Positions 45,877 through 55,035 of a stretch of DNA of 64,000 nucleotides are shown here, one piece after another. Location: assembly GCA_900450595.1 (NCBI GenBank), contig UGGS01000001.1:434001-498000 (forward strand), given 5' to 3'. Within the stretch, counting starts at the first letter, position 1, and each line of letters opens with the position of its first letter. Made by a program: the position numbers and the translations under genes. Source of the stretch: [Flavobacterium] thermophilum (lineage in GTDB: Bacteria > Bacillota > Bacilli > Bacillales > Anoxybacillaceae). The notes beneath the pieces were generated by a model. It saw only the letters and a program-made list of their open reading frames with translations. It had not been told where the DNA came from and did not search any database.

Positions 45877-46950
45877 GTGCTGGACGGCATTGTTGTACTT
45901 GATTTTTCCCATTACTTGCCCGGGCCGTTTGCGAGCTGGCGCCTTGCGCAGCTCGGGGCGGACGTTATCAAAATCGAGCCGCCGTCCGGCGACCGGCTGC
46001 GCCCGTTCGCCGGGGGCCGGCTGTTTGCCGCCTACAACGCCGGCAAAAAAAGCGTTGCGTTAAATTTAAAGACGGAAGAAGGACGAGACCAAGCCCGGCG
46101 GCTCGCCGCCCGCGCCGACGTGTTGATCGAAAGCTTCCGGCCCGGGGTGATGGCGCGGCTTGGGCTCGGCTACGACGACGTGCGCCGCGACAACGAACGG
46201 ATCATTTACTGCTCGATCAGCGGCTTTGGCCAACAGAGCGGGCGCTCGCTGCTCGGAAGCCATGATTTAAACTATATGGCGCTCTCCGGCTTGTTGGCGC
46301 AGCTCGCCGATGAACGCGGCCGCCCGGTTCATCCGAAGATCACGCTTGCCGATTTTATCGGCGGCATGGCGGCGGCCGAACGCATTTTGGCTGCCCTCTT
46401 TGCACGCGAGCGAACCGGCAAAGGCGCCCATCTTGATGTTTCGCTTGTCGATGGCTTGGCAGCGATGATGGCTGGCCATTTTGCCATTGAACACGGCGGT
46501 GGGCCGAAGACCGGTCTTTCCGAGTTGTCTGGGGAGGTGGTGTGCTACCAGCTGTATGAGACAAAAGACGGCCGTTATATGAGTTTAGCGGCGCTCGAGC
46601 CGCACTTTTGGCAGCGGTTTTGCGAGGCGGTCGGCCATCCGGAATGGACGGAGGCGCAATGGGCGCCGGCGCGGCCGGGAGAAGCGGTATATGATGGGCT
46701 TGTCGCCTTGTTCCGTGAAAAGACATTGGATGAGTGGAGCGCGTTCGCCGAAGCGGTCGACGTCTGCCTTGCCCCGGTGCTGGAGACGGGTGAGGCGAAG
46801 GCGCTGTTTGCTGACGGCCGGCTCCGCCATCTCGTTCGGCTGCAGCCGGGCGGCGCATGGACGGCCGCACATGGGCCGGACGGCCAATGGGGCGGCGGGG
46901 AGCCGCCTAAAGTCAATGAACATGCGCATTTGGTAAAGGGGGAGGAATGA
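45877..46950 (+). CDS. CaiB/BaiF-type (family III) CoA transferase
   Basis: 357 residues. The N-terminal hallmark LDGIVVLDFSHYLPGPFASWRLAQLGADVIKIEPP, then YNAGKKSVALNLKTEEGRD and SISGFGQ. The catalytic Asp is expected in GSHDLNYMALSGLL. Such enzymes move CoA between acyl-CoA and a free acid. GTG 45877 follows GAGGGGG, 15 bases after the dehydrogenase stop. The presence beside two CoA ligases gives several ways to activate acids; the true substrate is not evident. Confidence 0.88.
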   Translation: MLDGIVVLDFSHYLPGPFASWRLAQLGADVIKIEPPSGDRLRPFAGGRLFAAYNAGKKSVALNLKTEEGRDQARRLAARADVLIESFRPGVMARLGLGYDDVRRDNERIIYCSISGFGQQSGRSLLGSHDLNYMALSGLLAQLADERGRPVHPKITLADFIGGMAAAERILAALFARERTGKGAHLDVSLVDGLAAMMAGHFAIEHGGGPKTGLSELSGEVVCYQLYETKDGRYMSLAALEPHFWQRFCEAVGHPEWTEAQWAPARPGEAVYDGLVALFREKTLDEWSAFAEAVDVCLAPVLETGEAKALFADGRLRHLVRLQPGGAWTAAHGPDGQWGGGEPPKVNEHAHLVKGEE

Positions 46951-46953
46951 CCG

Positions 46954-48573
46954 ATGATGAAAACACCGTTAAACATTTCCATGATGCTTGAGCGGGCGGA
47001 GTTGTTTTTCCCAAAAAAGCAAGTCGTTTCGCGCATGAAAGGAGGCGTCGTCCGCCATACATACAAGGAGATCGGCGAGCGGACGCGCAGGCTGTCAAGC
47101 GTGTTGAAGCGGCTCGGGGTGGAAGTCGGCGACCGCGTCGGCACGTTCGCGTGGAACCATCACCGCCATTTGGAAGCGTATTTTGCCATTCCCGGCATTG
47201 GAGCGGTGCTCCATACGATCAATATCCGCCTCTCGCCGCAGCATATCGCGTACATCATCAATCATGCCGATGACCGCGTCCTGCTGATTGATGACGATTT
47301 GCTGCCGGCGATTGAAGCGGTGAAAGACGAGATCCCGAACGTGCGCGCTTTCATTATTATGACTGATAAGGATGAGCTGCCGGACACGACGCTGTCGCCG
47401 GTGTACCATTACGAGAAGCTGCTCGCCGACGGCGATCCAACATTCCCGTTTTTAAAAGACCTCGATGAATACCAACCGGCTGGTATGTGTTATACGTCGG
47501 CGACAACGGGAAATCCAAAAGGAGTTGTGTATACCCACCGCAGCACCGTCTTGCACGCGATGGTGTTAGGGCTGGCTGATACGCAAGGGCTGTGCGAGCG
47601 CGATGTCGTCATGCCGGTCGTACCGATGTTCCATGTCAACGCGTGGGGGCTGCCGTTTGCCGCCACTTGGTTCGGTTCGACGATCGTCATGCCGGGACCG
47701 GCGTTTACGCCGAAAGTGCTTGCCGAGCTCATTGACTCCGAACGGGTGACGATCACCGCCGGCGTGCCGACGATTTGGCTCGGGCTGTTGCAAGAGTTGG
47801 AGAAAGGAAACTATGACGTCAGCAGCCTGACGCGTGTCATTTGCGGCGGTTCAGCCGCGCCGAAAGGGATCATCCGCGCGTTTGAAGAAAAATACGGCAT
47901 TCCGTTCATTCACGCGTACGGCATGACGGAAACGAGCCCGCTTGTGCTCGTCTCGCGCCCGAAAAGTTATCAAGACGGGCTGTCGTACGAGGAGAAACTG
48001 GACATTCGCGCCAAGCAAGGGCTGCTTGCTCCAGGGCTTGAGATGAAAGTGATCGGCCAAAACGGCCCGATCCGTTGGGACGGCCAGGAAATGGGCGAGC
48101 TTTGCTTGCGCGGTCCGTGGATTGCCGCCGAATACTACAACGATGAGCGCACGAAAGACTCGTTCCGCGACGGCTGGCTCCATACCGGCGATGTCGTCAC
48201 CGTGGACGAAGAAGGGTTTGTGAAAATTGTCGACCGGACGAAGGATGTCATTAAAAGCGGCGGCGAATGGATTTCATCGGTTGATTTGGAGAATGCGCTC
48301 ATGGCCCATGAGGCGGTGTTCGAAGCGGCGGTCGTCGCTGTGCCGCATCCGAAATGGCAAGAGCGCCCGATTGCCTGCGTCGTGCTGAAAGAAGGAAAAC
48401 GCGTCACGAAAGAAGAGCTGTACGACTTTTTGCGCCCGCAATTTACAAAATGGTGGCTGCCGGATGACATTGTGTTTCTCGATGAAATTCCGAAAACGAG
48501 CGTCGGCAAGTTTTTGAAGCGGAAACTGCGCGATGAGATGGCAGCGCGCTATGCCGATGCGGCGAAGGAGTAA
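46954..48573 (+). CDS. Medium/long-chain acyl-CoA ligase, second copy
   Basis: 539 residues, ANL superfamily. The AMP motif is YTSATTGNPKG (Ala where the first ligase has Gly), with YGMTETSP, HTGDVVTVDEEGFVKIVDRTKDVIKSGGE and the catalytic Lys in KTSVGKFLKRKL. N-terminal WNHHRHLEAYFAIPGIGAVLHTINIRL resembles AlkK-type ligases for medium-chain acids. ATG 46954 follows GGGAGG. It is distinct from the first ligase, so this is not a recent duplication. Confidence 0.9.
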   Translation: MMKTPLNISMMLERAELFFPKKQVVSRMKGGVVRHTYKEIGERTRRLSSVLKRLGVEVGDRVGTFAWNHHRHLEAYFAIPGIGAVLHTINIRLSPQHIAYIINHADDRVLLIDDDLLPAIEAVKDEIPNVRAFIIMTDKDELPDTTLSPVYHYEKLLADGDPTFPFLKDLDEYQPAGMCYTSATTGNPKGVVYTHRSTVLHAMVLGLADTQGLCERDVVMPVVPMFHVNAWGLPFAATWFGSTIVMPGPAFTPKVLAELIDSERVTITAGVPTIWLGLLQELEKGNYDVSSLTRVICGGSAAPKGIIRAFEEKYGIPFIHAYGMTETSPLVLVSRPKSYQDGLSYEEKLDIRAKQGLLAPGLEMKVIGQNGPIRWDGQEMGELCLRGPWIAAEYYNDERTKDSFRDGWLHTGDVVTVDEEGFVKIVDRTKDVIKSGGEWISSVDLENALMAHEAVFEAAVVAVPHPKWQERPIACVVLKEGKRVTKEELYDFLRPQFTKWWLPDDIVFLDEIPKTSVGKFLKRKLRDEMAARYADAAKE

Positions 48574-48587
48574 AGGAGGCGGACACC

Positions 48588-48682
48588 GTGGCAGAAACGA
48601 TTGCGGTCATCGGCGCCGGGGTGATGGGAAGCGGCATCGCGCAAACGGCGGCGATGGCGGGAAAAACAACAAGGGGGAGAAA
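48588..48682 (+). pseudogene. Remnant of a 3-hydroxyacyl-CoA dehydrogenase
   Basis: GTG 48588 follows a good AAGGAGG. The first 25 codons encode ETIAVIGAGVMGSGIAQTAA, the NAD-binding Rossmann start (GxGxxGSG) of 3-hydroxyacyl-CoA dehydrogenases. After AMAG the similarity stops and the frame runs out of phase into the thiolase gene. About 90% of the gene is missing, best explained by an internal deletion that joined its 5' end to the thiolase ribosome binding site. The operon therefore lacks its own dehydrogenase. Confidence 0.82.
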
Positions 48683-49834
48683 ATGGTGCGTGAAGCGGTC
48701 ATTGTCGAAGCGGTCAGGACGCCGGTCGGCAAGCGCAACGGCGTTTTCCGCGATGTTCATCCGGTGCATCTCGCTGCAGCTGTGCTCGATGAAGTCGTGC
48801 GCCGAGCCGGCATGGACAAAGGGGCGGTGGAAGACATCGTCATGGGCTGCGTGACGCCGATCGCCGAACAAGGATACAACATCGTCCGGCTCGCGGCGCT
48901 TGAGGCCGGATTTCCGGTCGAAGTGCCGGCCGTGCAAATCAACCGGATGTGCGGCTCGGGGCAGCAGGCGATTCATTTCGCCGCCCAGGAAATCCGCTCC
49001 GGCGATATGGATGTTACGATCGCCGCCGGAGTCGAAAGCATGACGAAAGTGCCGATTTTAAGCGATGGCAACGAGCGGACGATTCCGCCGTCGCTTCATG
49101 AAAAATACGAATTCATCCACCAAGGCGTCTCGGCTGAGCGGATCGCCAAAAAATACGGCCTGACGCGCGCGGAGCTCGACGCCTACACGTACGAAAGCCA
49201 TCAACGCGCCTTGGCGGCGTTGCGCGAAGGGAAGTTTCGCGCCGAAATCGTCCCGGTGAAAGGGCTTGACCGCGACGGCCGCGAGATTCTCGTCGCCGAT
49301 GACGAAGGGCCGCGGGCCGATACGTCGCTGGAAGCGCTCGCCGCGCTCAAGCCGGTGTTTCAAGAAGACGGTCTCATCACCGCTGGCAATGCGAGCCAAA
49401 TGAGCGACGGGGCGGCCGCTGTGCTTTTGATGGAACGGGAGGCGGCGAGGCGGTTCGGACTGAAGCCGAAAGCGCGCATTGTCGCGCAGACGGTCGTCGG
49501 CTCCGACCCGACGTATATGCTCGATGGCGTCATTCCGGCGACGAGGCAAGTATTGAAAAAAGCCGGCCTCTCGATCGATGACATCGACCTCATTGAAATC
49601 AACGAAGCGTTCGCCCCGGTCGTGCTCGCCTGGCAAAAAGAAATCGGCGCTCCGCTTGAGAAGGTGAATGTCAACGGCGGCGCCATTGCGCTTGGCCATC
49701 CGCTCGGCGCCACCGGTGCGAAGCTCATGACGTCGCTTGTTCATGAACTTGAACGGCGCGGCGGCCGCTATGGGCTATTGACGATTTGCATCGGCCACGG
49801 GATGGCGACGGCCACGATCATCGAGCGGGAGTAA
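48683..49834 (+). CDS. Acetyl-CoA C-acyltransferase (thiolase)
   Basis: 383 residues. Catalytic Cys90 in NRMCGSGQQAIHFAA; NEAFAP; His in GGAIALGHPLGATGAKL; and the second Cys in TICIGHGMATA. It cleaves 3-ketoacyl-CoA to acetyl-CoA at the end of beta-oxidation (or works in reverse). ATG 48683 follows AAGGGGGAG. An open frame continues upstream to 48533 but belongs to other genes. A clean terminator ends the operon at 49874. Confidence 0.92.
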   Translation: MVREAVIVEAVRTPVGKRNGVFRDVHPVHLAAAVLDEVVRRAGMDKGAVEDIVMGCVTPIAEQGYNIVRLAALEAGFPVEVPAVQINRMCGSGQQAIHFAAQEIRSGDMDVTIAAGVESMTKVPILSDGNERTIPPSLHEKYEFIHQGVSAERIAKKYGLTRAELDAYTYESHQRALAALREGKFRAEIVPVKGLDRDGREILVADDEGPRADTSLEALAALKPVFQEDGLITAGNASQMSDGAAAVLLMEREAARRFGLKPKARIVAQTVVGSDPTYMLDGVIPATRQVLKKAGLSIDDIDLIEINEAFAPVVLAWQKEIGAPLEKVNVNGGAIALGHPLGATGAKLMTSLVHELERRGGRYGLLTICIGHGMATATIIERE

Positions 49835-49873
49835 GGGCAACGCGCGGAAAAACATTTGTGTGACACACGCTCG

Positions 49874-49898
49874 ACAGCGGGGGCGCCCGCTGTTTTTT
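49874..49898 (+). terminator. Terminator of the acyl-CoA operon
   Basis: ACAGCGGG (49874-49881) with CCCGCTGT (49886-49893), then six T. Confidence 0.9.
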
Positions 49899-49983
49899 CT
49901 TTCGTGACGGGAACATAAAAGTATGGGACGGAGCCAGTGCCGTGTGATAAGATGAAAGAAAAGAAAGTGAAAGGGGAAGCGCA

Positions 49984-50553
49984 GTGCAGAAGGAGAAGCC
50001 GTTTTACACGTATCGCGACATTGAACATTGGGAAGGAAATTGGGAACTGATCGATGGCGTTCCCTATTTATTGGCGTCTCCGTCGTTTGAGCACCAGTAT
50101 GTGGTCGGACAACTGCACCTTGCATTGGCTTCGTATTTTCAGGCGCGCGGCTGTCATGTTATTCTTGCCCCGTTTAATGTTCAGCTTGATCCTGAAGAGC
50201 CGGAACGGATGGCGAAAACGGTTGTTCAGCCGGATTTATCAGTCGTTTGTCGGGTTGAGCAAATCGGGAATCGGCGAATGAAAGGGGCTCCCGATCTCGT
50301 TGTGGAAGTGCTGTCACCAAGCACCGCCCTGCGCGATCGAAACCAGAAATACTATTTATACGAAAAATATGGGGTGCATGAATATTGGATGGTAGACCCC
50401 AGCAATCGAACGATCGAAGTGCTCAGCTGGCAAGATGGACGATTCGAGCAGCGAGCGGTTTTCGGGCCAAGCGATGAGCTGGTTTCGTTTTGGCAACCGG
50501 ATTTGACGGTTCCACTCGCCCCTGTGTTTCCTCCGGAAGAAAGCGATGTGTAG
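49984..50553 (+). CDS. Uma2-family putative endonuclease
   Basis: 189 residues, DUF820/Uma2, a PD-(D/E)xK nuclease fold. Core: VVQPDLSVVC, then GAPDLVVEVLSPSTALRDRNQKYYLYEKYGV with the Asp and Glu-x-Leu of the active site, and YWMVDPSNRTIEVL. Biological function is unknown; these genes are abundant in cyanobacteria and patchy in Firmicutes, which suggests horizontal spread. GTG 49984 follows AAAGGGG. No partner gene is evident. Confidence 0.85.
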   Translation: MQKEKPFYTYRDIEHWEGNWELIDGVPYLLASPSFEHQYVVGQLHLALASYFQARGCHVILAPFNVQLDPEEPERMAKTVVQPDLSVVCRVEQIGNRRMKGAPDLVVEVLSPSTALRDRNQKYYLYEKYGVHEYWMVDPSNRTIEVLSWQDGRFEQRAVFGPSDELVSFWQPDLTVPLAPVFPPEESDV

Positions 50554-50651
50554 CTGATGGAGAACAACCTTGTTTGGCTGCCATCTCTGGAAATAACGGC
50601 TTCGCTTTTGGTGTCAGCAGCAGAAAGAAGAACGCAAAGGGGATCGATGTC

Positions 50652-51530
50652 ATGAAGCAAGCCTTTCTCGCTTCCTTCTATTTATCCCTTGCCGCTGGCA
50701 TTTGGGGCGGGATGTACGTCGTGAGCAAATACGTGTTGGACTACATTCCGCCGTTTACGCTCGTCTGGCTGCGCTACGCCGTCGCCTTGATTGTGCTTGG
50801 TGCCATCGCCGCGGCGAAACGGGAGCGCCCGCCAAAGAGCGGGCGCGACTGGGGGATGGTCATCGCAATCGGAATCATCGGCTATGTCGTTTCCATTTCG
50901 TTGCAGTTTGTCGGCACAAAATGGTCGAACGCCCATACCGCTTCCCTCATCACCGCCTCGACCCCGGCGTTTGTCGTTTTGTTTGCCCGCTGGCTGCTTG
51001 GTGAGGCGCTCACATGGCGGAAAATGGCTGCGCTGCTACTGGCGACAGCGGGTGTCATCGTCATCGTCGGCCTCGGGGGCAGCGAGGAGTCGACGTTCGC
51101 CGGAAATATAGCGTTAGTCGGCGCGGCAGTGACATGGGCGCTGTTGTCGGTGCTGGTGAAAATGGCGTCGGCCCGCTTGTCCGTGTTTTCGGTCACTACG
51201 TATGCCATTTTTGTGGCATTCATTGGCATGACCCCGATGATGCTTGCCGAAGGGCCGGGGCTTGCTGCGAGCCATTGGAGCGTTCCCGTCGCCCTTGGGG
51301 TGTTGTATCTTGGCGTTGTATCGACAGCGGGAGCATTTTTTCTTTGGAACAAAGGGATGGAAATGATTGACGCCGGCGTCGGCTCGCTCTTTTTCTTTTT
51401 CCAGCCGCTCGTCGGCTCGCTCTTTGGCTGGCTGTTTTTACAAGAGCAACTTGATGTCTCGTTTTGGCTCGGCGGGGCGCTCATTGTTGCCGGAGTGGCA
51501 GTGGCGGTGCGAAGCGAGCAAAGTGCGTAA
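50652..51530 (+). CDS. EamA-family (DMT) transporter
   Basis: 292 residues with about ten hydrophobic helices in two EamA repeats: ASFYLSLAAGIWGGMYVVSKYVLDYIPP begins the first and GNIALVGAAVTWALLSVLVKMAS the second. The C-terminal helix pair FFFQPLVGSLFGWLFLQEQL is typical of drug/metabolite exporters. The substrate is unknown. ATG 50652 follows AAAGGGGATC; the longer frame upstream overlaps the Uma2 gene end. Confidence 0.87.
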   Translation: MKQAFLASFYLSLAAGIWGGMYVVSKYVLDYIPPFTLVWLRYAVALIVLGAIAAAKRERPPKSGRDWGMVIAIGIIGYVVSISLQFVGTKWSNAHTASLITASTPAFVVLFARWLLGEALTWRKMAALLLATAGVIVIVGLGGSEESTFAGNIALVGAAVTWALLSVLVKMASARLSVFSVTTYAIFVAFIGMTPMMLAEGPGLAASHWSVPVALGVLYLGVVSTAGAFFLWNKGMEMIDAGVGSLFFFFQPLVGSLFGWLFLQEQLDVSFWLGGALIVAGVAVAVRSEQSA

Positions 51531-51649
51531 GGAATGCAGCGGCAAATGAAATGACCGGTAAAAAAGAAAAATGGTAAAGCTTTGAATTGCATCTATTATC
51601 AAAGCGAGGAGCCGTCTCTCTTTTCGTACGAATCAATTTTGCCGTTTGA

Positions 51650-52267
51650 TCATGGCTCGCCCGCTGTTTCCCCAACCGCCCGGCGCGGCAGCTTCCAACC
51701 GTATGTGTAGGACAAAATGCGCAAAGCGGCGACGACAATCAACAACACATACAGCTCCATGGGCGATTCGGCCCATTTCAGCCCAACAGCGAGGCCGGCG
51801 AGAATGGCCCAGGCGGCATAAATTTCTGCGCGCAACACGAGCGGCTTTCTTCCCGCCAACACGTCACGGATAATGCCGCCGCCGCTGCCGGTCAACACCG
51901 CGGCGACGATGACCGCACTTAACGGATGCCCCATTTTCGCCGCATACAGCGCTCCTTGAATGGCGAACGCCGACAGCCCGAGGGCGTCAAAAAAGTTGCC
52001 CCACCGCTTCCACGGCGGAAGCATTTGCTTTGGGAACAAATACACAACTGTCATGGCCGCCAAAGCGACAAGAAAGAGCGGCTCTTGTTCCCATAACGCC
52101 GACACGGGAACCCCGATCAGCAAATTGCGCACCGCCCCGCCGCCAAAGGCGGTGACGATTCCCAAAATGTACACCCCAAGCAAATCGTACTCCTCTTCCA
52201 TCGCGACGATCGCCCCGCTAATGGCAAAGGCGATCGTGCCGATGATGCTCAATACTTCCCACGTCAT
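51650..52267 (-). CDS. TRIC-type cation channel family protein (UPF0126)
   Basis: 205 residues, about six or seven membrane helices in two repeats: VLSIIGTIAFAISGAIVAMEEEYDLLGVYILGIVTAFGGGAVRNLL and FDALGLSAFAIQGALYAAKMGHPLSAVIVAAVLTGSGGGIIRDVLAGRKPLVL. The GGGAVRN and GGGIIRD kinks are the hallmark of prokaryotic TRIC channels, which conduct monovalent cations. The start codon complement is at 52265-52267 with a GGAAAGGAA site before it. It is transcribed away from hflX. Confidence 0.88.
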   Translation of the reverse strand: MTWEVLSIIGTIAFAISGAIVAMEEEYDLLGVYILGIVTAFGGGAVRNLLIGVPVSALWEQEPLFLVALAAMTVVYLFPKQMLPPWKRWGNFFDALGLSAFAIQGALYAAKMGHPLSAVIVAAVLTGSGGGIIRDVLAGRKPLVLRAEIYAAWAILAGLAVGLKWAESPMELYVLLIVVAALRILSYTYGWKLPRRAVGETAGEP

Positions 52268-52302
52268 TCTTGCTGTTCCTTTCCGTGCGTTGTTCTTGTA
52301 TC

Positions 52303-52332
52303 ATTGTAGAGGCAAAAGCGGCGGAAAATCAA
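52303..52332 (-). promoter_or_regulatory. Promoter of the TRIC-type gene
   Basis: On the - strand: TTGATT (52332-52327), 18-base spacer, TACAAT (52308-52303). Confidence 0.5.
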
Positions 52333-52426
52333 TCATTTTTTTGGAACGAACTAGCAGAACGATGATGGGATTTGGTATCATGAACGTAGAGAACATGTTC
52401 GCCGCGAGGAAAGGAAGGGGGATGCC

Positions 52427-53674
52427 ATGACCCGTGAACAAGCCATTATCGTCGGCTGTCAGCTGGCTGGTGTAGACGACGGACGGTTCCGCTATTCGAT
52501 GGAAGAGCTCGCGTCGCTCGTGGCGACGGCAAACGGCGAAGTGATTGCCGAACTGGCGCAAAAACGCGAAGCGCCGCATCCGGCGACGTATATCGGCAAA
52601 GGAAAAACGGAAGAGCTCGCCGCCCTTGTCAAGGAGCTCGAACCGGATCTTGTCGTTTTCAACAGCGAGCTTTCCCCAAGCCAGGCGCGCAATTTGACAA
52701 ACCTGCTTGGCGAGGTGAAAGTCCTTGACCGGACGCAGCTCATTTTAGACATTTTTGCCCAGCGCGCCCGCTCAAAAGAAGGAAAGCTGCAAGTCGAGCT
52801 CGCCCAGCTCGAATATATGCTGCCGCGCCTTAGCGGCCAAGGGGAGGCGCTGTCTCGCTTGGGCGGCGGCATCGGCACGCGCGGGCCGGGGGAGACGAAG
52901 CTTGAGACCGACCGCCGCCATATTCGCCGCCGCATTGACGACATTAAAGCGGAACTGCGGCGCGTCGCCGAGCACCGCGGGCGGTACCGCGAGCGCCGGC
53001 AAAAAAACCGAGCCTTTCAAGTGGCGCTCGTCGGCTATACGAACGCCGGCAAGTCGACGATTTTCAACCGGCTGACCGCCGCCGATTCGTTCGAGGAAAA
53101 CTTGCTGTTTGCCACGCTTGATCCGCTGACGCGCAAATGCGTCTTGCCATGCGGCTATACGGTGCTTGTCACCGATACGGTCGGGTTCATTCAAGACTTG
53201 CCGACGACGCTTATCGCCGCATTCCGCTCGACGCTCGAGGAAGTGACGGAAGCCGATTTGTTGCTTCACGTCGTCGATTCGTCTCATCCGGATTACGTTG
53301 CGCACGAGCGAACGGTGTTGCGGCTGCTCACTGAATTAGGGGCTTCTTCCATTCCGATGGCCACGGTGTACAATAAAAGCGATCAAAAAGCGTCGGAATT
53401 CATTCCGACAACGACTGCTTCCATCATGATCAGCGCGCTTTCCGCCGCTGACATTGACCGGCTTCGTTATTTTCTTGAAGAAGCGGTGAAACAGCAGATG
53501 GTTCATTATGACGTATCGATCCCGAGCGGGGAAGGAAAACTGCTCGCCCAGCTAAAATCGGACACCATTTTGCACGAATGGCATTATAATGAACAGGGGG
53601 GCACGTACGACTGTCAAGGGTACGTGCTGCCAGCGCACCCCTTGTATGGGGAATTGCAATCATTCCAACGGTAG
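52427..53674 (+). CDS. hflX: GTPase HflX
   Basis: 415 residues. N-terminal HflX domain with [40 protein letters not shown] and [20 protein letters not shown] loop ([19 protein letters not shown]). G motifs: G1 [10 protein letters not shown]3 [11 protein letters not shown]4 NKSD. HflX binds 50S subunits and rescues or splits stalled ribosomes under stress. ATG 52427 follows GGGGGATG. ynbB begins 13 bases after its stop, so they form an operon, as in B. subtilis. Confidence 0.94.
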   Translation: MTREQAIIVGCQLAGVDDGRFRYSMEELASLVATANGEVIAELAQKREAPHPATYIGKGKTEELAALVKELEPDLVVFNSELSPSQARNLTNLLGEVKVLDRTQLILDIFAQRARSKEGKLQVELAQLEYMLPRLSGQGEALSRLGGGIGTRGPGETKLETDRRHIRRRIDDIKAELRRVAEHRGRYRERRQKNRAFQVALVGYTNAGKSTIFNRLTAADSFEENLLFATLDPLTRKCVLPCGYTVLVTDTVGFIQDLPTTLIAAFRSTLEEVTEADLLLHVVDSSHPDYVAHERTVLRLLTELGASSIPMATVYNKSDQKASEFIPTTTASIMISALSAADIDRLRYFLEEAVKQQMVHYDVSIPSGEGKLLAQLKSDTILHEWHYNEQGGTYDCQGYVLPAHPLYGELQSFQR

Positions 53675-53687
53675 AAAGGGTTCATCG

Positions 53688-54959
53688 ATGTTTTGGACAC
53701 AATGGAAACATGGGGAAATGATCGCTGCACTCGTTGAGGAAGTCGAACGGCAAATTGCGCCGATCCATCGGCGCATCGACCGGATTGTCGATGCGAACCA
53801 ATATCGCGTGCTCGACAGTTTCCGCCGCCACCAAGTGAGCGACGGGCATTTCATTCCGTCGACCGGGTATGGCTATGACGATATCGGTCGCGATACGCTT
53901 GACCGCATTTACGCCGACGTATTCGGGGCGGAAGCGGGGCTTGTGCGCCCGCAAATCATCTCCGGCACGCACGCGATTGCCATCGCTTTGTTCGGCGTTT
54001 TGCGCCCGGGCGATGAACTGCTTTACATCACCGGCGCTCCGTACGATACGCTTGAGGAAATCGTTGGCATCCGCGGCCGCGGCGTCGGCTCGCTGAAAGA
54101 GTTCGGCATCCGCTACCGGAGCGTGCCGCTGGCGGAGGACGGTTCCGTTGACTTTCAAGCCGTTCGCGGCGCGCTCCACGAGCGGACGAAAATGATCGGC
54201 ATTCAGCGCTCGCGCGGTTATGCGACACGTCCGTCGTTTACGGTGGATGAAATCGCGGAAATGATCGCTTTTGTCAAAGCGATTAAACCCGACGTCGTCG
54301 TGTTTGTCGACAACTGCTACGGCGAGTTTGTGGAGGAGAAAGAGCCGTGCCATGTCGGCGCCGACTTGATGGCTGGCTCGCTCATTAAAAACCCGGGCGG
54401 GGGCTTGGCGAAAACGGGCGGCTATATTGTCGGAAAGCAAAAATACGTCGAAGCATGCGCTTACCGGATGACCTCGCCGGGCATCGGAGCGGAAGTCGGT
54501 CCGTCACTGTATGCGTTGCCGGAGATGTACCAAGGGTTTTTCCTCGCCCCTCACATTGTCGGCCAGGCGCTCAAAGGAGCGGTGTTTACGGCGGCGATGC
54601 TCGAGCGCATCGGGCTTTCGACATCGCCGTCGTGGAAGGAGAAGCGCACGGACCTTGTGCAATCGGTCCGCTTTGACGATCCAGAACAAATGGTTGCTTT
54701 TTGTCAAGCCATCCAAGCCGCTTCTCCAGTCAACGCCCATTTTACCCCGCACCCAAGCGAGATGCCGGGCTATGAAGACAAAGTCATCATGGCGGCCGGC
54801 ACGTTCGTGCAGGGCGCGAGCATCGAGCTGACGGCAGACGGGCCGCTGCGGCCCCCATATGTCGCCTACGTGCAAGGCGGGCTGACGTATTCACACGTCA
54901 AAATCGCCATTTGTTCAGCCGTCCACCGTCTGCTTGAGCAACAGCTCATTTGTTTGTGA
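53688..54959 (+). CDS. ynbB: PLP-dependent protein YnbB (methionine gamma-lyase related)
   Basis: 423 residues of the family long annotated as aluminium-resistance protein. Signature blocks: HFIPSTGYGYDDIGRDTLDRIYADVFGAE, ISGTHAIAIALFGVLRPGD, VFVDNCYGEFVEEKEP and the PLP lysine in MAGSLIKNPGGGLAKTGGYI. The reaction in vivo is not established. ATG 53688 follows AAAGGG. It lies between hflX and glnR, conserved in Bacilli. Confidence 0.87.
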   Translation: MFWTQWKHGEMIAALVEEVERQIAPIHRRIDRIVDANQYRVLDSFRRHQVSDGHFIPSTGYGYDDIGRDTLDRIYADVFGAEAGLVRPQIISGTHAIAIALFGVLRPGDELLYITGAPYDTLEEIVGIRGRGVGSLKEFGIRYRSVPLAEDGSVDFQAVRGALHERTKMIGIQRSRGYATRPSFTVDEIAEMIAFVKAIKPDVVVFVDNCYGEFVEEKEPCHVGADLMAGSLIKNPGGGLAKTGGYIVGKQKYVEACAYRMTSPGIGAEVGPSLYALPEMYQGFFLAPHIVGQALKGAVFTAAMLERIGLSTSPSWKEKRTDLVQSVRFDDPEQMVAFCQAIQAASPVNAHFTPHPSEMPGYEDKVIMAAGTFVQGASIELTADGPLRPPYVAYVQGGLTYSHVKIAICSAVHRLLEQQLICL

Positions 54960-54976
54960 GAAAATATGACGCATCA

Positions 54977-55006
54977 TTGACTGTTTTCTTGACATTATGG
55001 TAAAAT
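54977..55006 (+). promoter_or_regulatory. glnRA promoter with GlnR-like site
   Basis: TTGACT (54977-54982), spacer 18, extended -10 TGG-TAAAAT (54998-55006). Positions 54978-54994 read TGACTGTTTTCTTGACA: the right half of TGTNA-N7-TNACA is perfect and the left half is weak, so GlnR autorepression is plausible. Confidence 0.5.
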
Positions 55007-55035
55007 GAAGGTATCAAAAGCGAGGAGGAATTGGC

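Noticed and set aside
48533..48682. A 433-residue thiolase starting at 48533
   Set aside because: The first 50 codons overlap the second CoA ligase and the dehydrogenase remnant and show no thiolase similarity; ATG 48683 has its own AAGGGGGAG.
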